Source: Fodinibius salipaludis
Lineage (GTDB): Bacteria > Bacteroidota > Rhodothermia > Balneolales > Balneolaceae
Direction of reading: 5' to 3'
NCBI RefSeq assembly: GCF_002287075.1
Contig: NZ_NSKE01000005.1
Span: forward strand, 1-64,000
Length of the DNA stretch: 64,000 bases
A program made the position numbers and the translations under genes. The notes beneath the pieces are model-generated. The model did no database searches, was not told the DNA's origin, and saw only the letters and a list, made by a program, of their open reading frames with translations. This document shows positions 48,087 to 57,856 of the stretch, piece by piece. Numbering within the stretch: position 1 is the stretch's first letter; each line of letters starts with the position of its first letter.

Positions 48087-49088
48087 TCAGTCGCTTCGAA
48101 AATTGGCCTCCGGTTCCGGTTTATTATCAAGGATTTCTTCAATTCGCTCCATAATGTCCGGTGTCATTTGATCAACAACATCAACTGCTTTCATGTTTTG
48201 CTGAACCTGTTCTGGCTTTGAAGCTCCGGTAATTACGGTACTTACATCTTTATTTTTCAGGCACCACGCCAGTGCAAATTGAGGCATAGGTATTCCTGCG
48301 TCATCAGCCACTTCGGCCAGCTTCTTCACTTTGTTAAGCTTTTGACGACCACTCTCGGTCTCGAGTAGTTTTTCGCGCAGCCAGTCGTATTTTTCAAGTG
48401 ATAGGCGACTCCCCTCCGGGACACCATCATTATACTTGCCCGTTAGTAATCCACTGGCCAGCGGACTCCAAATTGTTGTACCCAAACCGATTTCATCATA
48501 CAGTGGAGCAAACTCCTTTTCCACCTTTTCGCGCCGGAACATGTTGTACTGGGGCTGATCCATCAGCGGTGGACGCAAATGCTCCTGTCGGGCAAAATCA
48601 TATGCCTGACGAATTTGCCGCGCCGACCACTCACTGGTTCCCCAGTATAGCGCCTTTCCCTCTTTTATCATCTGATTCATACCCCAGACCGTTTCCTCTA
48701 TAGGAGTATGCCTATCCGGACGGTGACAAAAAATAAGATCCACATAATCGGTTTGCAGGCGTTGTAGTGCTGCCTCGGTGCCCTCCTTTATATGCTTGAA
48801 GGAAAGTCCCTGATCGTTGGGACCTTCTCCGCCCCAAAATATTTTGGTGGACAGCACCAGGTCGGTACGCTTCCACCCGGCTTTTTGGATAATATTTCCC
48901 ATCATTACTTCTGACTGTCCCTCGGCATACACCTCAGCATTGTCAAAGAAATTGACCCCCGCATCATGGGCTTCTTTCATCGAATCATAAGCTTTATCCT
49001 CATCAATTTGATCACCAAATGTAACCCATGATCCGAATGAAAGAGCAGAAACTTTAAGTCCTGATCGTCCCAAAAATCGGTATTCCAT
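48087..49088 (-). CDS. Aldo/keto reductase (Kv-beta/AKR6-like)
   Basis: The 333-residue NADPH-dependent reductase has the catalytic tetrad D49, Y54, K82 and H122 (FFDNAEVYAEG, STKIFW, FCHRPD). The pattern with GWKRTDLVLSTKIFW and WGTSEWSARQI puts it among the potassium-channel beta-subunit-like AKRs. Such enzymes reduce aldehydes such as methylglyoxal. The gene is a single unit with its own terminator. Confidence 0.93.
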   Translation of the reverse strand: MEYRFLGRSGLKVSALSFGSWVTFGDQIDEDKAYDSMKEAHDAGVNFFDNAEVYAEGQSEVMMGNIIQKAGWKRTDLVLSTKIFWGGEGPNDQGLSFKHIKEGTEAALQRLQTDYVDLIFCHRPDRHTPIEETVWGMNQMIKEGKALYWGTSEWSARQIRQAYDFARQEHLRPPLMDQPQYNMFRREKVEKEFAPLYDEIGLGTTIWSPLASGLLTGKYNDGVPEGSRLSLEKYDWLREKLLETESGRQKLNKVKKLAEVADDAGIPMPQFALAWCLKNKDVSTVITGASKPEQVQQNMKAVDVVDQMTPDIMERIEEILDNKPEPEANFRSD

Positions 49089-49384
49089 AATAATGCATTA
49101 GCTCTTTAATAGTTAGATTAATAGTGTATCGTCAAGGCATAATTACAAGGTTTTTCAAAGTAAAATCGTTTAATGATGGCGCAATTGAATAAGAACAGTT
49201 TAGGGGCAGAAATTGGTATTAATAGCACTTATATTATGGTTGATTAAAATGGGTTTCTACTTGATAGAGAGCCAGTTTAAATATGATCGTAAGAACAGTA
49301 CTATTACCAGCAGTAGTAATTTGCTGAGCTCAATTATTTTTCGATACTATTTAATTTTCAAAAATTAACTAACGAATTTCTGTC
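49089..49384. other. Gap between aldo-keto reductase and DUF1801 gene
   Basis: This 296-nt AT-rich gap between divergent genes must hold both promoters. I see no ORF, hairpin or clear consensus box in it. Confidence 0.5.
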
Positions 49385-49828
49385 ATGGCAAAGAGTATGG
49401 CTCAAACTGTAGAAGAATATATTGAAGACCTTCCTGAATATCGCAGAGAACCGATTGAGGAAATACGAGAGTTGATTCTCGATAATATTCCCGAAGGCTA
49501 TGAAGAAACAATCAGTTGGGGAATGATCAGCTATGAGATTCCTCTTGAAAAATATCCTGACACCTACAATAACCAGCCTCTTAACTACATCGGTCTGGCC
49601 GCACAGGAAAATCATAATTCTCTTTACCTGATGTCGGTATATCAGGACGAGGAACTGCAAGATTGGTTGGAAGAAGAGTTTGAAAAGGCCGGTAAAAAAA
49701 TGGATATGGGACGTTCCTGTATCCGCTTTAATATGGTTACTGATCTACCGCTGGAGGCCATTTCAACCATAATCGGCAAACATACACCGGATGAGTTTAT
49801 TGAAGCCTACGAAGAGATCCGTAAGTAG
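49385..49828 (+). CDS. DUF1801 domain protein
   Basis: The 147-residue cytosolic protein has the DUF1801 (YdhG-like) pattern: TVEEYIEDLPEYRREPIEEI, EETISWGMISYEIP, YIGLAAQENHNSLYL and the basic CIRFNMVTDLPLEAI. The fold is related to frataxin-like proteins; its function is unknown. It lies 77 nt before msrA on the same strand. Confidence 0.88.
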   Translation: MAKSMAQTVEEYIEDLPEYRREPIEEIRELILDNIPEGYEETISWGMISYEIPLEKYPDTYNNQPLNYIGLAAQENHNSLYLMSVYQDEELQDWLEEEFEKAGKKMDMGRSCIRFNMVTDLPLEAISTIIGKHTPDEFIEAYEEIRK

Positions 49829-49905
49829 CCACTCTGGAGTTCATTTTTTTGGTAAACGGTTGCCCCTGCTTTTGTGTTACTATGTGTACCTAAAAGAGAA
49901 CATTT

Positions 49906-50580
49906 ATGATTACACGTATAATACAAGTTAATAATATATCGGGTTTACTGTTTGCAGCTATTACTTTCGTAATACTTTCATCAGCTGTAGTACACGCTCA
50001 AACCAATAATACCACTGACACCATGAGTTCAAAAACTATGGAAGAAGCTACGTTTGGGGCTGGCTGTTTCTGGTGCGTCGAGGCCGTTTTTGAAGAGTTA
50101 AAGGGCGTACAATCAGCTGTTGCCGGTTATGCCGGTGGCAAGTTACCCAATCCCACATATCGACAGGTCTCATCGGGACAAACCGGTCACGCTGAAGTGG
50201 CACGCATCACTTTTGATCCTTCTGCTATCTCGTACGAACAGCTGCTCGAAGTTTTTTGGCACACACACAATCCTACTACCAAAAATCGACAGGGAGCTGA
50301 TGTAGGGCCCCAATATCGATCAGCTATTTTCTACCATAATGAAAAACAGAAAGAAATTGCTGAAAAATCACTCGAGAAAACCGACCAATCTGACCTTTGG
50401 GAAGACCCCATTGTTACTGAAATAGAACCATTGACAAACTATTCGGTGGCTGAGAACTATCATCAGAACTATTACGAAAATAATCCCAATGCAGGATATT
50501 GCCAGGTAGTAATTGCTCCCAAGCTTAAAAAGTTTCGGAAGGACTTTCCTCACCTGCTTAAAGACAAGGTAAAAGAGTAA
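49906..50580 (+). CDS. msrA: Peptide methionine sulfoxide reductase MsrA, exported
   Basis: MsrA repairs S-methionine sulfoxide. The catalytic cysteine is C54 in GAGCFWCVEAVF, followed by GYAGGK and WHTHNPTTKNRQGADVGPQYRS. A later Cys in GYCQVVIAPKL can act as the resolving residue. Unlike cytosolic MsrA, the protein starts with a hydrophobic signal sequence (about 8-31, cleavage near VHAQ), so it is likely periplasmic. Confidence 0.94.
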   Translation: MITRIIQVNNISGLLFAAITFVILSSAVVHAQTNNTTDTMSSKTMEEATFGAGCFWCVEAVFEELKGVQSAVAGYAGGKLPNPTYRQVSSGQTGHAEVARITFDPSAISYEQLLEVFWHTHNPTTKNRQGADVGPQYRSAIFYHNEKQKEIAEKSLEKTDQSDLWEDPIVTEIEPLTNYSVAENYHQNYYENNPNAGYCQVVIAPKLKKFRKDFPHLLKDKVKE

Positions 50581-50609
50581 ATCTATAGCTTATATCTCTA
50601 TAAAGAGAT

Positions 50610-53345
50610 TTACGCTGAACTCTTCTCGGCATTAATATTAAACTGTAATTTAATATAAGTCCCATTATCACTGCCCATTTCCCACTTCGCTTCTAACTGT
50701 TGGGCAAAGTTATCAATCAGACTCATCCCCAGCGTATCACTCATTTCGGGGTCCAGATCATCGGGCAGACCTTTGCCATTATCACTTAACCGAGCATGGA
50801 CCTGTCCTTTTTCCTCCGTTATCCGAATAGTGATAACATTATCCCTATCTCCATCAAAAGCATGCTTAAATGAGTTGGTAACCACTTCGTTTACTAAAAG
50901 TGCAAAGGGCACTGCCTGTTCAATATTCAACTCTATACTTTCGATATCAGTAGTCACATCAACTTCTCGATTCGAACCAATAGTATTTCGAATAGTCTCT
51001 ACGAGATCACCGATATAGGTATCGCAGGAGATACTTCCCAGGCTTTCGGAACTGTAGAGCTGCTCATGAATAAGCGCCATCGTTTGAATACGGCGCTCAC
51101 TTTCCTCCAGTGTATCACGGAGTAGTGGGTTATCTGTCTCATACATTTGTAGCTGAAGTAAACCGGACACAATAGCCAGATTATTTTTTACCCGATGATG
51201 AATTTCTTTCAGCATCACTTTCTTTTCTTTAAGTGAGCTGGAAATTTCCTTTTCATACTGCTTTTCTTCCGTAATATCGATATACATTCCAAAACCGGCA
51301 ATGGGCTCATCATCAATATAAACCGGTATCACCGCAATAAATACGTCGATAAGATCTCCGTCTTTATTCAAACGCTTGGCCTCCCTGTGAAAACTTTCAG
51401 AAGCATACTTCTTTAATGGCATTCGGGGGACTTCTTCACGCTCTTCTTCTGGCACAATAAACTCATCAACATCTTTACCCTTGAGCTCTTCCTTATTGAA
51501 CCCAAACATATTTTCAAAGCTCCTATTTACATCCAGCACTTCATTTTCGGGTCCAACCATTACAATGCCAGCCGGTGCATTCAAAAACAGATTACGAAAA
51601 AGCTTCTCACTTTTACGTAATTTTTCCCGCGCTTTGACTTGCTCCGACATATCATGACCAACGCCAATCAAATAGTTATTACCATCTCGCTCAAATAATT
51701 TACCCGTTAAATAATATGGTACCTTTTTGCCATTTTTTGTCTTAAGCTTCGTTTCCACCTCTGAATGTCCATCTTCAAACACTCTCTCGATTGCTCTTTG
51801 TGCGACCCCTAATTCTTCTTCACCTAAGAAATCATCCGGTGTAACCTGCTGCATATCTTCCTCTGAATAACCTATTTGATCAAGAAAATTTTGATTCCAG
51901 CGGTGAAATTCTCCTTCCTCATCAAACATATAGAAGATACCCGGCAGGCTTTCTAACAAGGCTTCGTTAAATCGTTTTTCATGTCGCAACTCCACCTCGG
52001 TTTCTTTTTGCTGCGTAATATCAATACCAACACACAAGAAATACTGCTCATTATCAAGTTCTATAAAGTAGCCATGCCAGAAAAAGGGGATCGTTTCACC
52101 CGATTTTGTCCGAATATCTAATTCAGTGCCCCTTCCCTGTTGTTCTCGTGCCTGATCTACTGCTTCCTTCAGCAAATCATGATGCCCGGGTTTAATAAGA
52201 TCAAAAACCGTTTTTGTTTTAAGTTCATCCCCTCCAAATCCGCTATACTGCTCGGCAGAATCATTCCACTGTACAAACTCCAAGTCCTCATCCAACAGCA
52301 GATAAATACTCGGAAGATTATTTAAAATAGTATTGGTATAGTTCCGCTGTTCAACCAGCGACTCCTCAATAATTTTCCGTTTCTCAAAAGCGGCTATAAG
52401 CCGTGATGTTGTCTCCAGCAATGAAATTTCTTCATCATCCCATTTTCTTTTCTTCCGCGTATCGGCAAATCCAACATACCCCTTCCATTCATCTTCTATA
52501 GTAAAGGGGACAATCAAAATTGACTGCACCTGCTGATCTTGTAAAATAGATCGTTCAGGCTCCGGCAGTTCATCAATTTGGGCATGCACTTTTTGCAATG
52601 ATGACAACCTTTTATACAACCACGGAACATCGGAGTATTTAAATTTGCGGTCTAATTGATCTACAATGGGCTCAACTCCGGTTTTGGTCACTTCTAATAC
52701 CGGATCCAAGTACAAATCGGGCTCAATCTCTTTATTTTTGTATATAAAAACACGGTCGGTTTCAGTAACCTCCTGAAGCAATTCCAAGCTTTTTTTCAGA
52801 GCTTCAGTAGAGTTACTTTTCAACAACAGTTTTGAACATTTTGAGATTACTTTCTCATATGCGAGCCGTTTCTGCAATTCTTCTTCTGCCTGGGTTCGGC
52901 GAGCGATTTCCTGCTTTAGTTCCTCGGTTTTATTCTCTTTGAGGGTTATTTCTGCTTTCTTTCGTCCGGTAATATCTATTGAGGAACCATAAATAAGTTC
53001 ATCACCATCTTCATTCTCAATAACTTTTATTTCATCGCGCAGCCAAATATAATCTCCTCGTTTTGTCTTAAAACGATACTCGTTAATTGCTCCCCCTCCC
53101 TCCTCAATTACTTTGGAAAACTGATCGAAAACTTCTTCTTTGTCATCTGGATGAATCCGACCAGACCATCCGTTTTCGTGTTCAATAAAATAGGAAGGCG
53201 TAAACCCTAAAATCTTCTTTGAGTTCTGACTAACCGATAGGATTGGAAAATCTGAAGTAGCAGCACAAGTAAACAGGATAACGGTTCCACTACTAAAGAG
53301 AGCTTCTATACCTTTAGAAAAACGGAACCCTGAATTTTCTTGCAT
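50610..53345 (-). CDS. Multi-PAS sensor histidine kinase (HisKA_2 type)
   Basis: The 911-residue protein has no TM. It carries PAS 1 (about 25-130), a GAF-like domain (165-325), then PAS 2 (335-450), PAS 3 (455-570) and PAS 4 (578-695), each ending with the DIT motif. A HisKA_2 domain has EIHHRVKNN (His 716/717), and the ATPase has N-box VNEVVTNSFKHAF and G1-box DNGKGLPDD. A coiled linker lies near 130-160. It is an orphan kinase; the kinase end resembles that of the gene at 15556. It converges on msrA. Confidence 0.92.
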   Translation of the reverse strand: MQENSGFRFSKGIEALFSSGTVILFTCAATSDFPILSVSQNSKKILGFTPSYFIEHENGWSGRIHPDDKEEVFDQFSKVIEEGGGAINEYRFKTKRGDYIWLRDEIKVIENEDGDELIYGSSIDITGRKKAEITLKENKTEELKQEIARRTQAEEELQKRLAYEKVISKCSKLLLKSNSTEALKKSLELLQEVTETDRVFIYKNKEIEPDLYLDPVLEVTKTGVEPIVDQLDRKFKYSDVPWLYKRLSSLQKVHAQIDELPEPERSILQDQQVQSILIVPFTIEDEWKGYVGFADTRKKRKWDDEEISLLETTSRLIAAFEKRKIIEESLVEQRNYTNTILNNLPSIYLLLDEDLEFVQWNDSAEQYSGFGGDELKTKTVFDLIKPGHHDLLKEAVDQAREQQGRGTELDIRTKSGETIPFFWHGYFIELDNEQYFLCVGIDITQQKETEVELRHEKRFNEALLESLPGIFYMFDEEGEFHRWNQNFLDQIGYSEEDMQQVTPDDFLGEEELGVAQRAIERVFEDGHSEVETKLKTKNGKKVPYYLTGKLFERDGNNYLIGVGHDMSEQVKAREKLRKSEKLFRNLFLNAPAGIVMVGPENEVLDVNRSFENMFGFNKEELKGKDVDEFIVPEEEREEVPRMPLKKYASESFHREAKRLNKDGDLIDVFIAVIPVYIDDEPIAGFGMYIDITEEKQYEKEISSSLKEKKVMLKEIHHRVKNNLAIVSGLLQLQMYETDNPLLRDTLEESERRIQTMALIHEQLYSSESLGSISCDTYIGDLVETIRNTIGSNREVDVTTDIESIELNIEQAVPFALLVNEVVTNSFKHAFDGDRDNVITIRITEEKGQVHARLSDNGKGLPDDLDPEMSDTLGMSLIDNFAQQLEAKWEMGSDNGTYIKLQFNINAEKSSA

Positions 53346-53587
53346 CTGCTATCTGATCCTAATTCTCTAATTTATTTCTACCACCAAAACCATTTATTCA
53401 TACATATATAAGCAATTAACAGCTTTTAATAAAACAATCCATTTATTAATTAATGGTCACAATAGGTGAGGGGCTTCATTTTAAAAGCTTGTATAAGCAT
53501 CGTACTTTAGCTAACTATATAGAAACGATCTACTATCATTTTAAGTTAAAAGAATGCATCGCCAATTCTTAACCAACCAAAATTATT

Positions 53588-54133
53588 ATGAAAACTATTC
53601 CATCTTTTTTACTTAAGACTTCGCTTGTTGTCTTGATGAGCTTTTCCATAACTATTGGCACCTTAGCACAAGACCGTGCCAATGATGAACCCCGAACAAG
53701 TCCCAATGCAACGGTGAGCCAAACTATTGGCACCACCGATATCACCATAACCTATGGACGGCCCGCTGTCAATGATCGAACGATCTTTGGGGATTTGGTC
53801 CCCTATGGTGAGGTTTGGAGAACAGGAGCTAATGAATCTACAGCTTTAGTCGTTTCTGATGACGTAACCATTGAGGGAAATGAGCTGGAAGCCGGAACCT
53901 ATTCACTCTATACCGTACCCGGAAAAGATAAATGGACAATAATCATAAATTCGAAACTCTCCTGGGGTACGCAATATGATAAATCCAAAGATGTACTAAG
54001 GTTTACTGTAGAACCACAGGATACCGACTTTATAGAGCGCTTACTGTTCTATTTTGAGGATGTTACAAATGAATCAGCAACGGTTGTATTGCGGTGGGAT
54101 ACTACTAAAGTACCCTTTACAATTAATATATAG
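53588..54133 (+). CDS. DUF2911 secreted protein
   Basis: The 181-residue protein has a signal peptide (cleavage near TLAQ, residue 28) and a DUF2911 domain. Family marks are DITITYGRPAVNDRTIFGDLVPYGEVWRTG, EAGTYSLYTVPG and WGTQYDKSKD. DUF2911 proteins are common secreted proteins of Bacteroidota with unknown role. It is a single gene. Confidence 0.9.
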   Translation: MKTIPSFLLKTSLVVLMSFSITIGTLAQDRANDEPRTSPNATVSQTIGTTDITITYGRPAVNDRTIFGDLVPYGEVWRTGANESTALVVSDDVTIEGNELEAGTYSLYTVPGKDKWTIIINSKLSWGTQYDKSKDVLRFTVEPQDTDFIERLLFYFEDVTNESATVVLRWDTTKVPFTINI

Positions 54134-54141
54134 AGTGCATT

Positions 54142-55164
54142 ATTTCGATTCCTAATCCTCTTAAACCATCGGTACACGGGGAAGCTTTACCCCATCACGG
54201 TCTACTCGTATTATTCGTCTTTTTTTGGGGCGCTAATTTTATACTGGCAGAAATAGCCCTTGCCGAAATGTCTCCCATCTCATTTAGCGTATCACGCTTT
54301 GCGATGGGAGGCATTGCTATGTTTTTGGTAATGTACCTGCAATACCGAACCGAATGCAACAATACCCCGGGCAAAGTCGCCTTTTTACCCAAAATAAAAA
54401 GAGATCACTGGCCCCGGCTCCTTTTTGTTTCGGTAATTGGTGCTACACTGGCGCCTTGGCTGGGAATTGAAGGATTAGGATTAACCCATGGTGCACGTGC
54501 TTCGCTCTGGCTGGCTCTTGGACCAGCTATCAGTACGGGCATAGGATACCTGTTTCGAACCGAAAAAATGGGGAACTTTGGATATATCGGAGTTCTGCTT
54601 GCTGTTATAGGTACTGTTATTTTAGCTTGGGATGGCTTACGTCCGGAACAGGGATACTGGCTGGGCGACCTCATCCTTATCATAGCATTGGCACTTACGG
54701 TTATTGAATTGCACGCCATAAAACCTCTGGCACGCGAATACGGATCTGTTTCTATCGTAGCGTTACGTACTGCTATTGGCGGTTCGTTATACATCCTCAT
54801 AGCTACCCCTGATTTAATTGAAGTAACTTGGATGTCGTTAGGTCTTTGGACCTGGATCGCTATTTTAGCCGGTGGAGCTATCGGCGTAGGAGTTGGACAA
54901 TGGGTGAAGGTACGAGCGCTAAAAATACTGGGACCCACCCAAGTAGTGCTCTACGGTAATATGGTGCCAATTGCTGCTTTGGTTATCGCCTGGCTTAGTA
55001 TTGGTGAAAATCCAAGCCTAATGGAAATAATTTCAGCGATATTTATTATCACCGGTGCAATATTTATTCAGGTTATAGACAACGAGGCGGGAACTACATC
55101 CACAACACCTACACAAAAAGAAGAAGACTTGACGTTTTTTACTGAAACCAAGCAGGAAAACTAA
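54142..55164 (+). CDS. EamA/DMT-family transporter with non-canonical start
   Basis: This is a ten-TM drug/metabolite exporter of two EamA halves. The first ATG (54268, MSPISFSVSRFAMGG) would drop the first TM. The frame upstream encodes that helix clearly (HHGLLVLFVFFWGANFILAE, 54193-54252), but contains no ATG, GTG or TTG back to the stop at 54124. Possible starts are ATT at 54139, 54142 or 54148; I list 54142 as a guess. Either a rare ATT start or a lost start codon explains this. The second half has the usual GGAIGVGVGQWVKVRALK and ITGAIFI motifs. Substrate unknown. Confidence 0.78.
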   Translation: MSIPNPLKPSVHGEALPHHGLLVLFVFFWGANFILAEIALAEMSPISFSVSRFAMGGIAMFLVMYLQYRTECNNTPGKVAFLPKIKRDHWPRLLFVSVIGATLAPWLGIEGLGLTHGARASLWLALGPAISTGIGYLFRTEKMGNFGYIGVLLAVIGTVILAWDGLRPEQGYWLGDLILIIALALTVIELHAIKPLAREYGSVSIVALRTAIGGSLYILIATPDLIEVTWMSLGLWTWIAILAGGAIGVGVGQWVKVRALKILGPTQVVLYGNMVPIAALVIAWLSIGENPSLMEIISAIFIITGAIFIQVIDNEAGTTSTTPTQKEEDLTFFTETKQEN

Positions 55165-55172
55165 TTTTATAA

Positions 55173-55202
55173 TAAAAAAAAGACGGACCTTTCGGCCCGC
55201 CT
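55173..55202 (-). terminator. Terminator of the TonB-dependent receptor
   Basis: On the minus strand GGCGGGCC pairs with GGTCCGTC around a GAAA tetraloop, followed by eight T. It lies about 30 nt after the receptor stop and can also stop the EamA transcript. Confidence 0.9.
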
Positions 55203-55232
55203 TTCAACTAATCATCTAAACATAACTATCTT

Positions 55233-57659
55233 CTAAAATTTAAACGATAGCTGCAATAGAATATTGCGTCCCGCCTGAGGATAATAAAAATTAAAGAACT
55301 GCTGCTCCCCCCCGGCTATGTATCCATAGGTATAACCGTTGGATTCATACATCTCATTGAAAATATTATTTACCTTCAAGGTTGCCGCGAGACTATTCAG
55401 TAGCGGAGTGGTGCTCCAGTCATAACTCAACTGCAAATCGTTCACCAGATAGGGGTCTAACGTTCTGCTTTCGGTCTGGGTGTTATCCAAATATTGTTTA
55501 GAAACATATTTGGTATTCAGCGATGTCGAAAATCCCCTATGAGTAAAACGCAACGAGGAATTACCTACAAATCCCGGAGAAAAGGCAATATCAGTATCCG
55601 TATAGGTGGTTTCTTCCTGACTACCGGTGTCATAATTGTCCAGATAATAAGTATACTCCTGAATCTTATTGCGGCTAAACGTAGCATTCCCAGACCATTC
55701 AAGGTTTTCAAGAAGTTGGATACCAGCCTGTAATTCAATTCCGGCTCGGTAACTATCGGGAACATTTTGGCGGATGTTAGCTCCTACGTCGTTAATCTCA
55801 CCAGTTAGAATTAGCTGGTTCTTATAATCCATATAATACAGATTAGCTTTTACGAAAAAGCGATCAAACTCTCCTTTATACCCAGCTTCCCAATCATAGA
55901 GCGTTTCATGCTTCGGACGATTTTCGGGTGAAGAGTTCACATACTCATCACGCGTCGGCTCCTTATTGCCAACACTCATTGAGGCATATACTCGCTGGTT
56001 ATCTTGAAAGCTATATGTTAGCCCTGCCTTGGGATTGAAAAATGTCAGGCGATCGGTTTGCTGTACATTCACCACTTGTTGTCCACCACCCGGGGCCGCC
56101 TGACGATCTTTACCTAAAAACTCATAGGTAATATGACGAATCTGAGCATCAGCAAAAGCACTTAAATCATCAGTGATACTATAATTTGCTTTAACATAAC
56201 TGTTAAAGTCTGTTTTAAAGGCATTATTTTTGTAATAACGATTTTCAACGTCCGTACTTCCGGCAAATTCGGCCCAGACAACTTCACCGAAATGATCACC
56301 GTCGTACTCATTATATCCACCTCCGATAGTTAGCGACCAGCGATCCCCCTTGTTGTACTGCGTTGAAAATACTCCTCCATAGAAATGATTATCGAGCCAG
56401 AGTTGGCGAACCAAATCGCTCTGTGAGATGGTTGTATCCGGCAGTTGAATAGGATCAAAATCATACTCCGGCAATGCCTGATCCGCTTTGTATTCTTCAT
56501 AATAACCGCGTCCATAGGTGTAATGCAGCGAAGCATTCGCATTCCAATTATTGCTCAACTGATATGAGTAGTGCAGCTGGTAGTGATCCTGCTGATAGTT
56601 ATCAGTCTGATTATCGTAAGGTTGACCCGGTTTTTCAGTGCCTGCAGAATTGTATGTTCGATCTCCACTTTCAATCCTACTTTCCGGCACTCCATTCCAA
56701 GCGTGATAGGTTTCCTCTGCTCCCGAAAATACATCAACACGCAGCAAACTATTTTCGCCGTGTTTTGCTCCGGACAGGTAGAACGACTTCAAGTCTGAAA
56801 AAGCACGGTCTATATATCCGTCAGAATCAATTTTTGAGAGTCGACCCTCAAACTGCCAGCCATTTTCCATCAGGCCTGAACCGAGCATCACATTTGCTTT
56901 TCGGGTGTTAAAAGAACCCACAGCCGTATTCACTTCTCCGTAGGCATCCGGTCTCATCTGCGAAGTTTGGATATTCATGGTTGCACCAAAAGCGGCAGCA
57001 CCTTGAGTAGAAGTACCCACGCCTCGCTGAATCTGAATATTTTCTACCGATGAGGCCAAGTCGGGCATATTAACCCAAAAGACACCATGAGATTCCGCAT
57101 CATTAATGGGAATACCGTTTACCGTCACATTTATACGAGCCTGGTCCACTCCCCGAATGCGCAGGCCCGTATATCCGATCCCGGCTCCGGCATCCGATGT
57201 TGTGGTTACCGACGGCGTACTGCTAATCAGATAGGGCATATCTTGTCCCAAATTTTGCTGCTCGATATCCTCTCGACTGATATTTTCGAATGCCATCGGT
57301 GAGGCTTCATCAACACGTAGCGCGTTTACAAAAACCTCATTACTCATAATGGTCTTTGGTGCCAGTGCAATATTAATCGAGGTTTCCTCTTCGATAAGAT
57401 CAACGGTTTGGGTTTTATATCCCACAAATGAAACCGAAATCTTTTGAGCTTCATCTTCGATCAAATCCAATGAAAACTGACCATCGGCTTCTGCTGAAAC
57501 TCCATTTGACGTACCAACCTGCACAATATTTGCACCGGCCAGCGGTTCCCCGCTTTGAGCATCAGTTACCGTTCCAGTTATTGTTTGGGCAAAAAGAGAT
57601 GAGCTATAAAAAACAATCAAGCACAGAAATATTGTGCTTTTAATTAATTTGAAAAACAT
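55233..57659 (-). CDS. TonB-dependent receptor, probably for thiamine
   Basis: The receptor of about 808 residues has a signal peptide, a carboxypeptidase-like regulatory domain (TITGTVTDAQSGEPLAGANI), a plug with the sequence GLRIRGVDQARINVTVNGIPIND, and a 22-strand-type barrel ending LLQLSFKF. The start ATG at 57659 is chosen because GGAGG lies 7 nt upstream; a longer frame starts at 57686. A TPP riboswitch in the leader (57759-57835) makes thiamine or a precursor its likely cargo. A tonB gene lies just upstream. No thiamine pyrophosphokinase or inner-membrane permease is next to it. Confidence 0.93.
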   Translation of the reverse strand: MFFKLIKSTIFLCLIVFYSSSLFAQTITGTVTDAQSGEPLAGANIVQVGTSNGVSAEADGQFSLDLIEDEAQKISVSFVGYKTQTVDLIEEETSINIALAPKTIMSNEVFVNALRVDEASPMAFENISREDIEQQNLGQDMPYLISSTPSVTTTSDAGAGIGYTGLRIRGVDQARINVTVNGIPINDAESHGVFWVNMPDLASSVENIQIQRGVGTSTQGAAAFGATMNIQTSQMRPDAYGEVNTAVGSFNTRKANVMLGSGLMENGWQFEGRLSKIDSDGYIDRAFSDLKSFYLSGAKHGENSLLRVDVFSGAEETYHAWNGVPESRIESGDRTYNSAGTEKPGQPYDNQTDNYQQDHYQLHYSYQLSNNWNANASLHYTYGRGYYEEYKADQALPEYDFDPIQLPDTTISQSDLVRQLWLDNHFYGGVFSTQYNKGDRWSLTIGGGYNEYDGDHFGEVVWAEFAGSTDVENRYYKNNAFKTDFNSYVKANYSITDDLSAFADAQIRHITYEFLGKDRQAAPGGGQQVVNVQQTDRLTFFNPKAGLTYSFQDNQRVYASMSVGNKEPTRDEYVNSSPENRPKHETLYDWEAGYKGEFDRFFVKANLYYMDYKNQLILTGEINDVGANIRQNVPDSYRAGIELQAGIQLLENLEWSGNATFSRNKIQEYTYYLDNYDTGSQEETTYTDTDIAFSPGFVGNSSLRFTHRGFSTSLNTKYVSKQYLDNTQTESRTLDPYLVNDLQLSYDWSTTPLLNSLAATLKVNNIFNEMYESNGYTYGYIAGGEQQFFNFYYPQAGRNILLQLSFKF

Positions 57660-57728
57660 AAAGTTCCTCCGTCTTATTAGGTTCATAAGAGCGGGAGATG
57701 AACTTGCAAGAAATGCTGATCAATTGGG

Positions 57729-57754
57729 CAGATGAATAGAACTCTATTCACCTG
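57729..57754 (-). other. Hairpin directly after the TPP aptamer
   Basis: CAGATGAATA (57729-57738) pairs with TATTCACCTG (57745-57754) over 10 bp with one G-T type pair, only 4 nt from the riboswitch. It lacks a T run, so it is not a simple terminator. It may form part of the expression platform. Confidence 0.5.
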
Positions 57755-57758
57755 CTCT

Positions 57759-57835
57759 GGTTTCCCTACGCCGGTGTTAACCGGTTCAGGTTCTCAGGGT
57801 ATGATCTCAGCCTGCTGTTGCAAGCACCCCCAACC
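57759..57835 (-). promoter_or_regulatory. TPP (thiamine pyrophosphate) riboswitch
   Basis: On the minus strand the conserved THI-box elements appear in order: GGGGGTGCTTG, GGCTGAGATCATACCC, TGAGAACCTGA, then ACACCGGCGTAGGGA. P1 forms from GGTT (57832-57835) and AACC (57759-57762). It lies in the leader of the TonB-dependent receptor, about 100 nt before the start codon. Confidence 0.95.
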
Positions 57836-57856
57836 TTGGGTGATTTTAATTCAGTC

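Noticed and set aside
50576-50613. GTAAATCT/AGATTTAC repeat between msrA and the PAS kinase as a bidirectional terminator
   Set aside because: The arms are AT-rich, overlap the msrA stop and have no T run; too weak to list.
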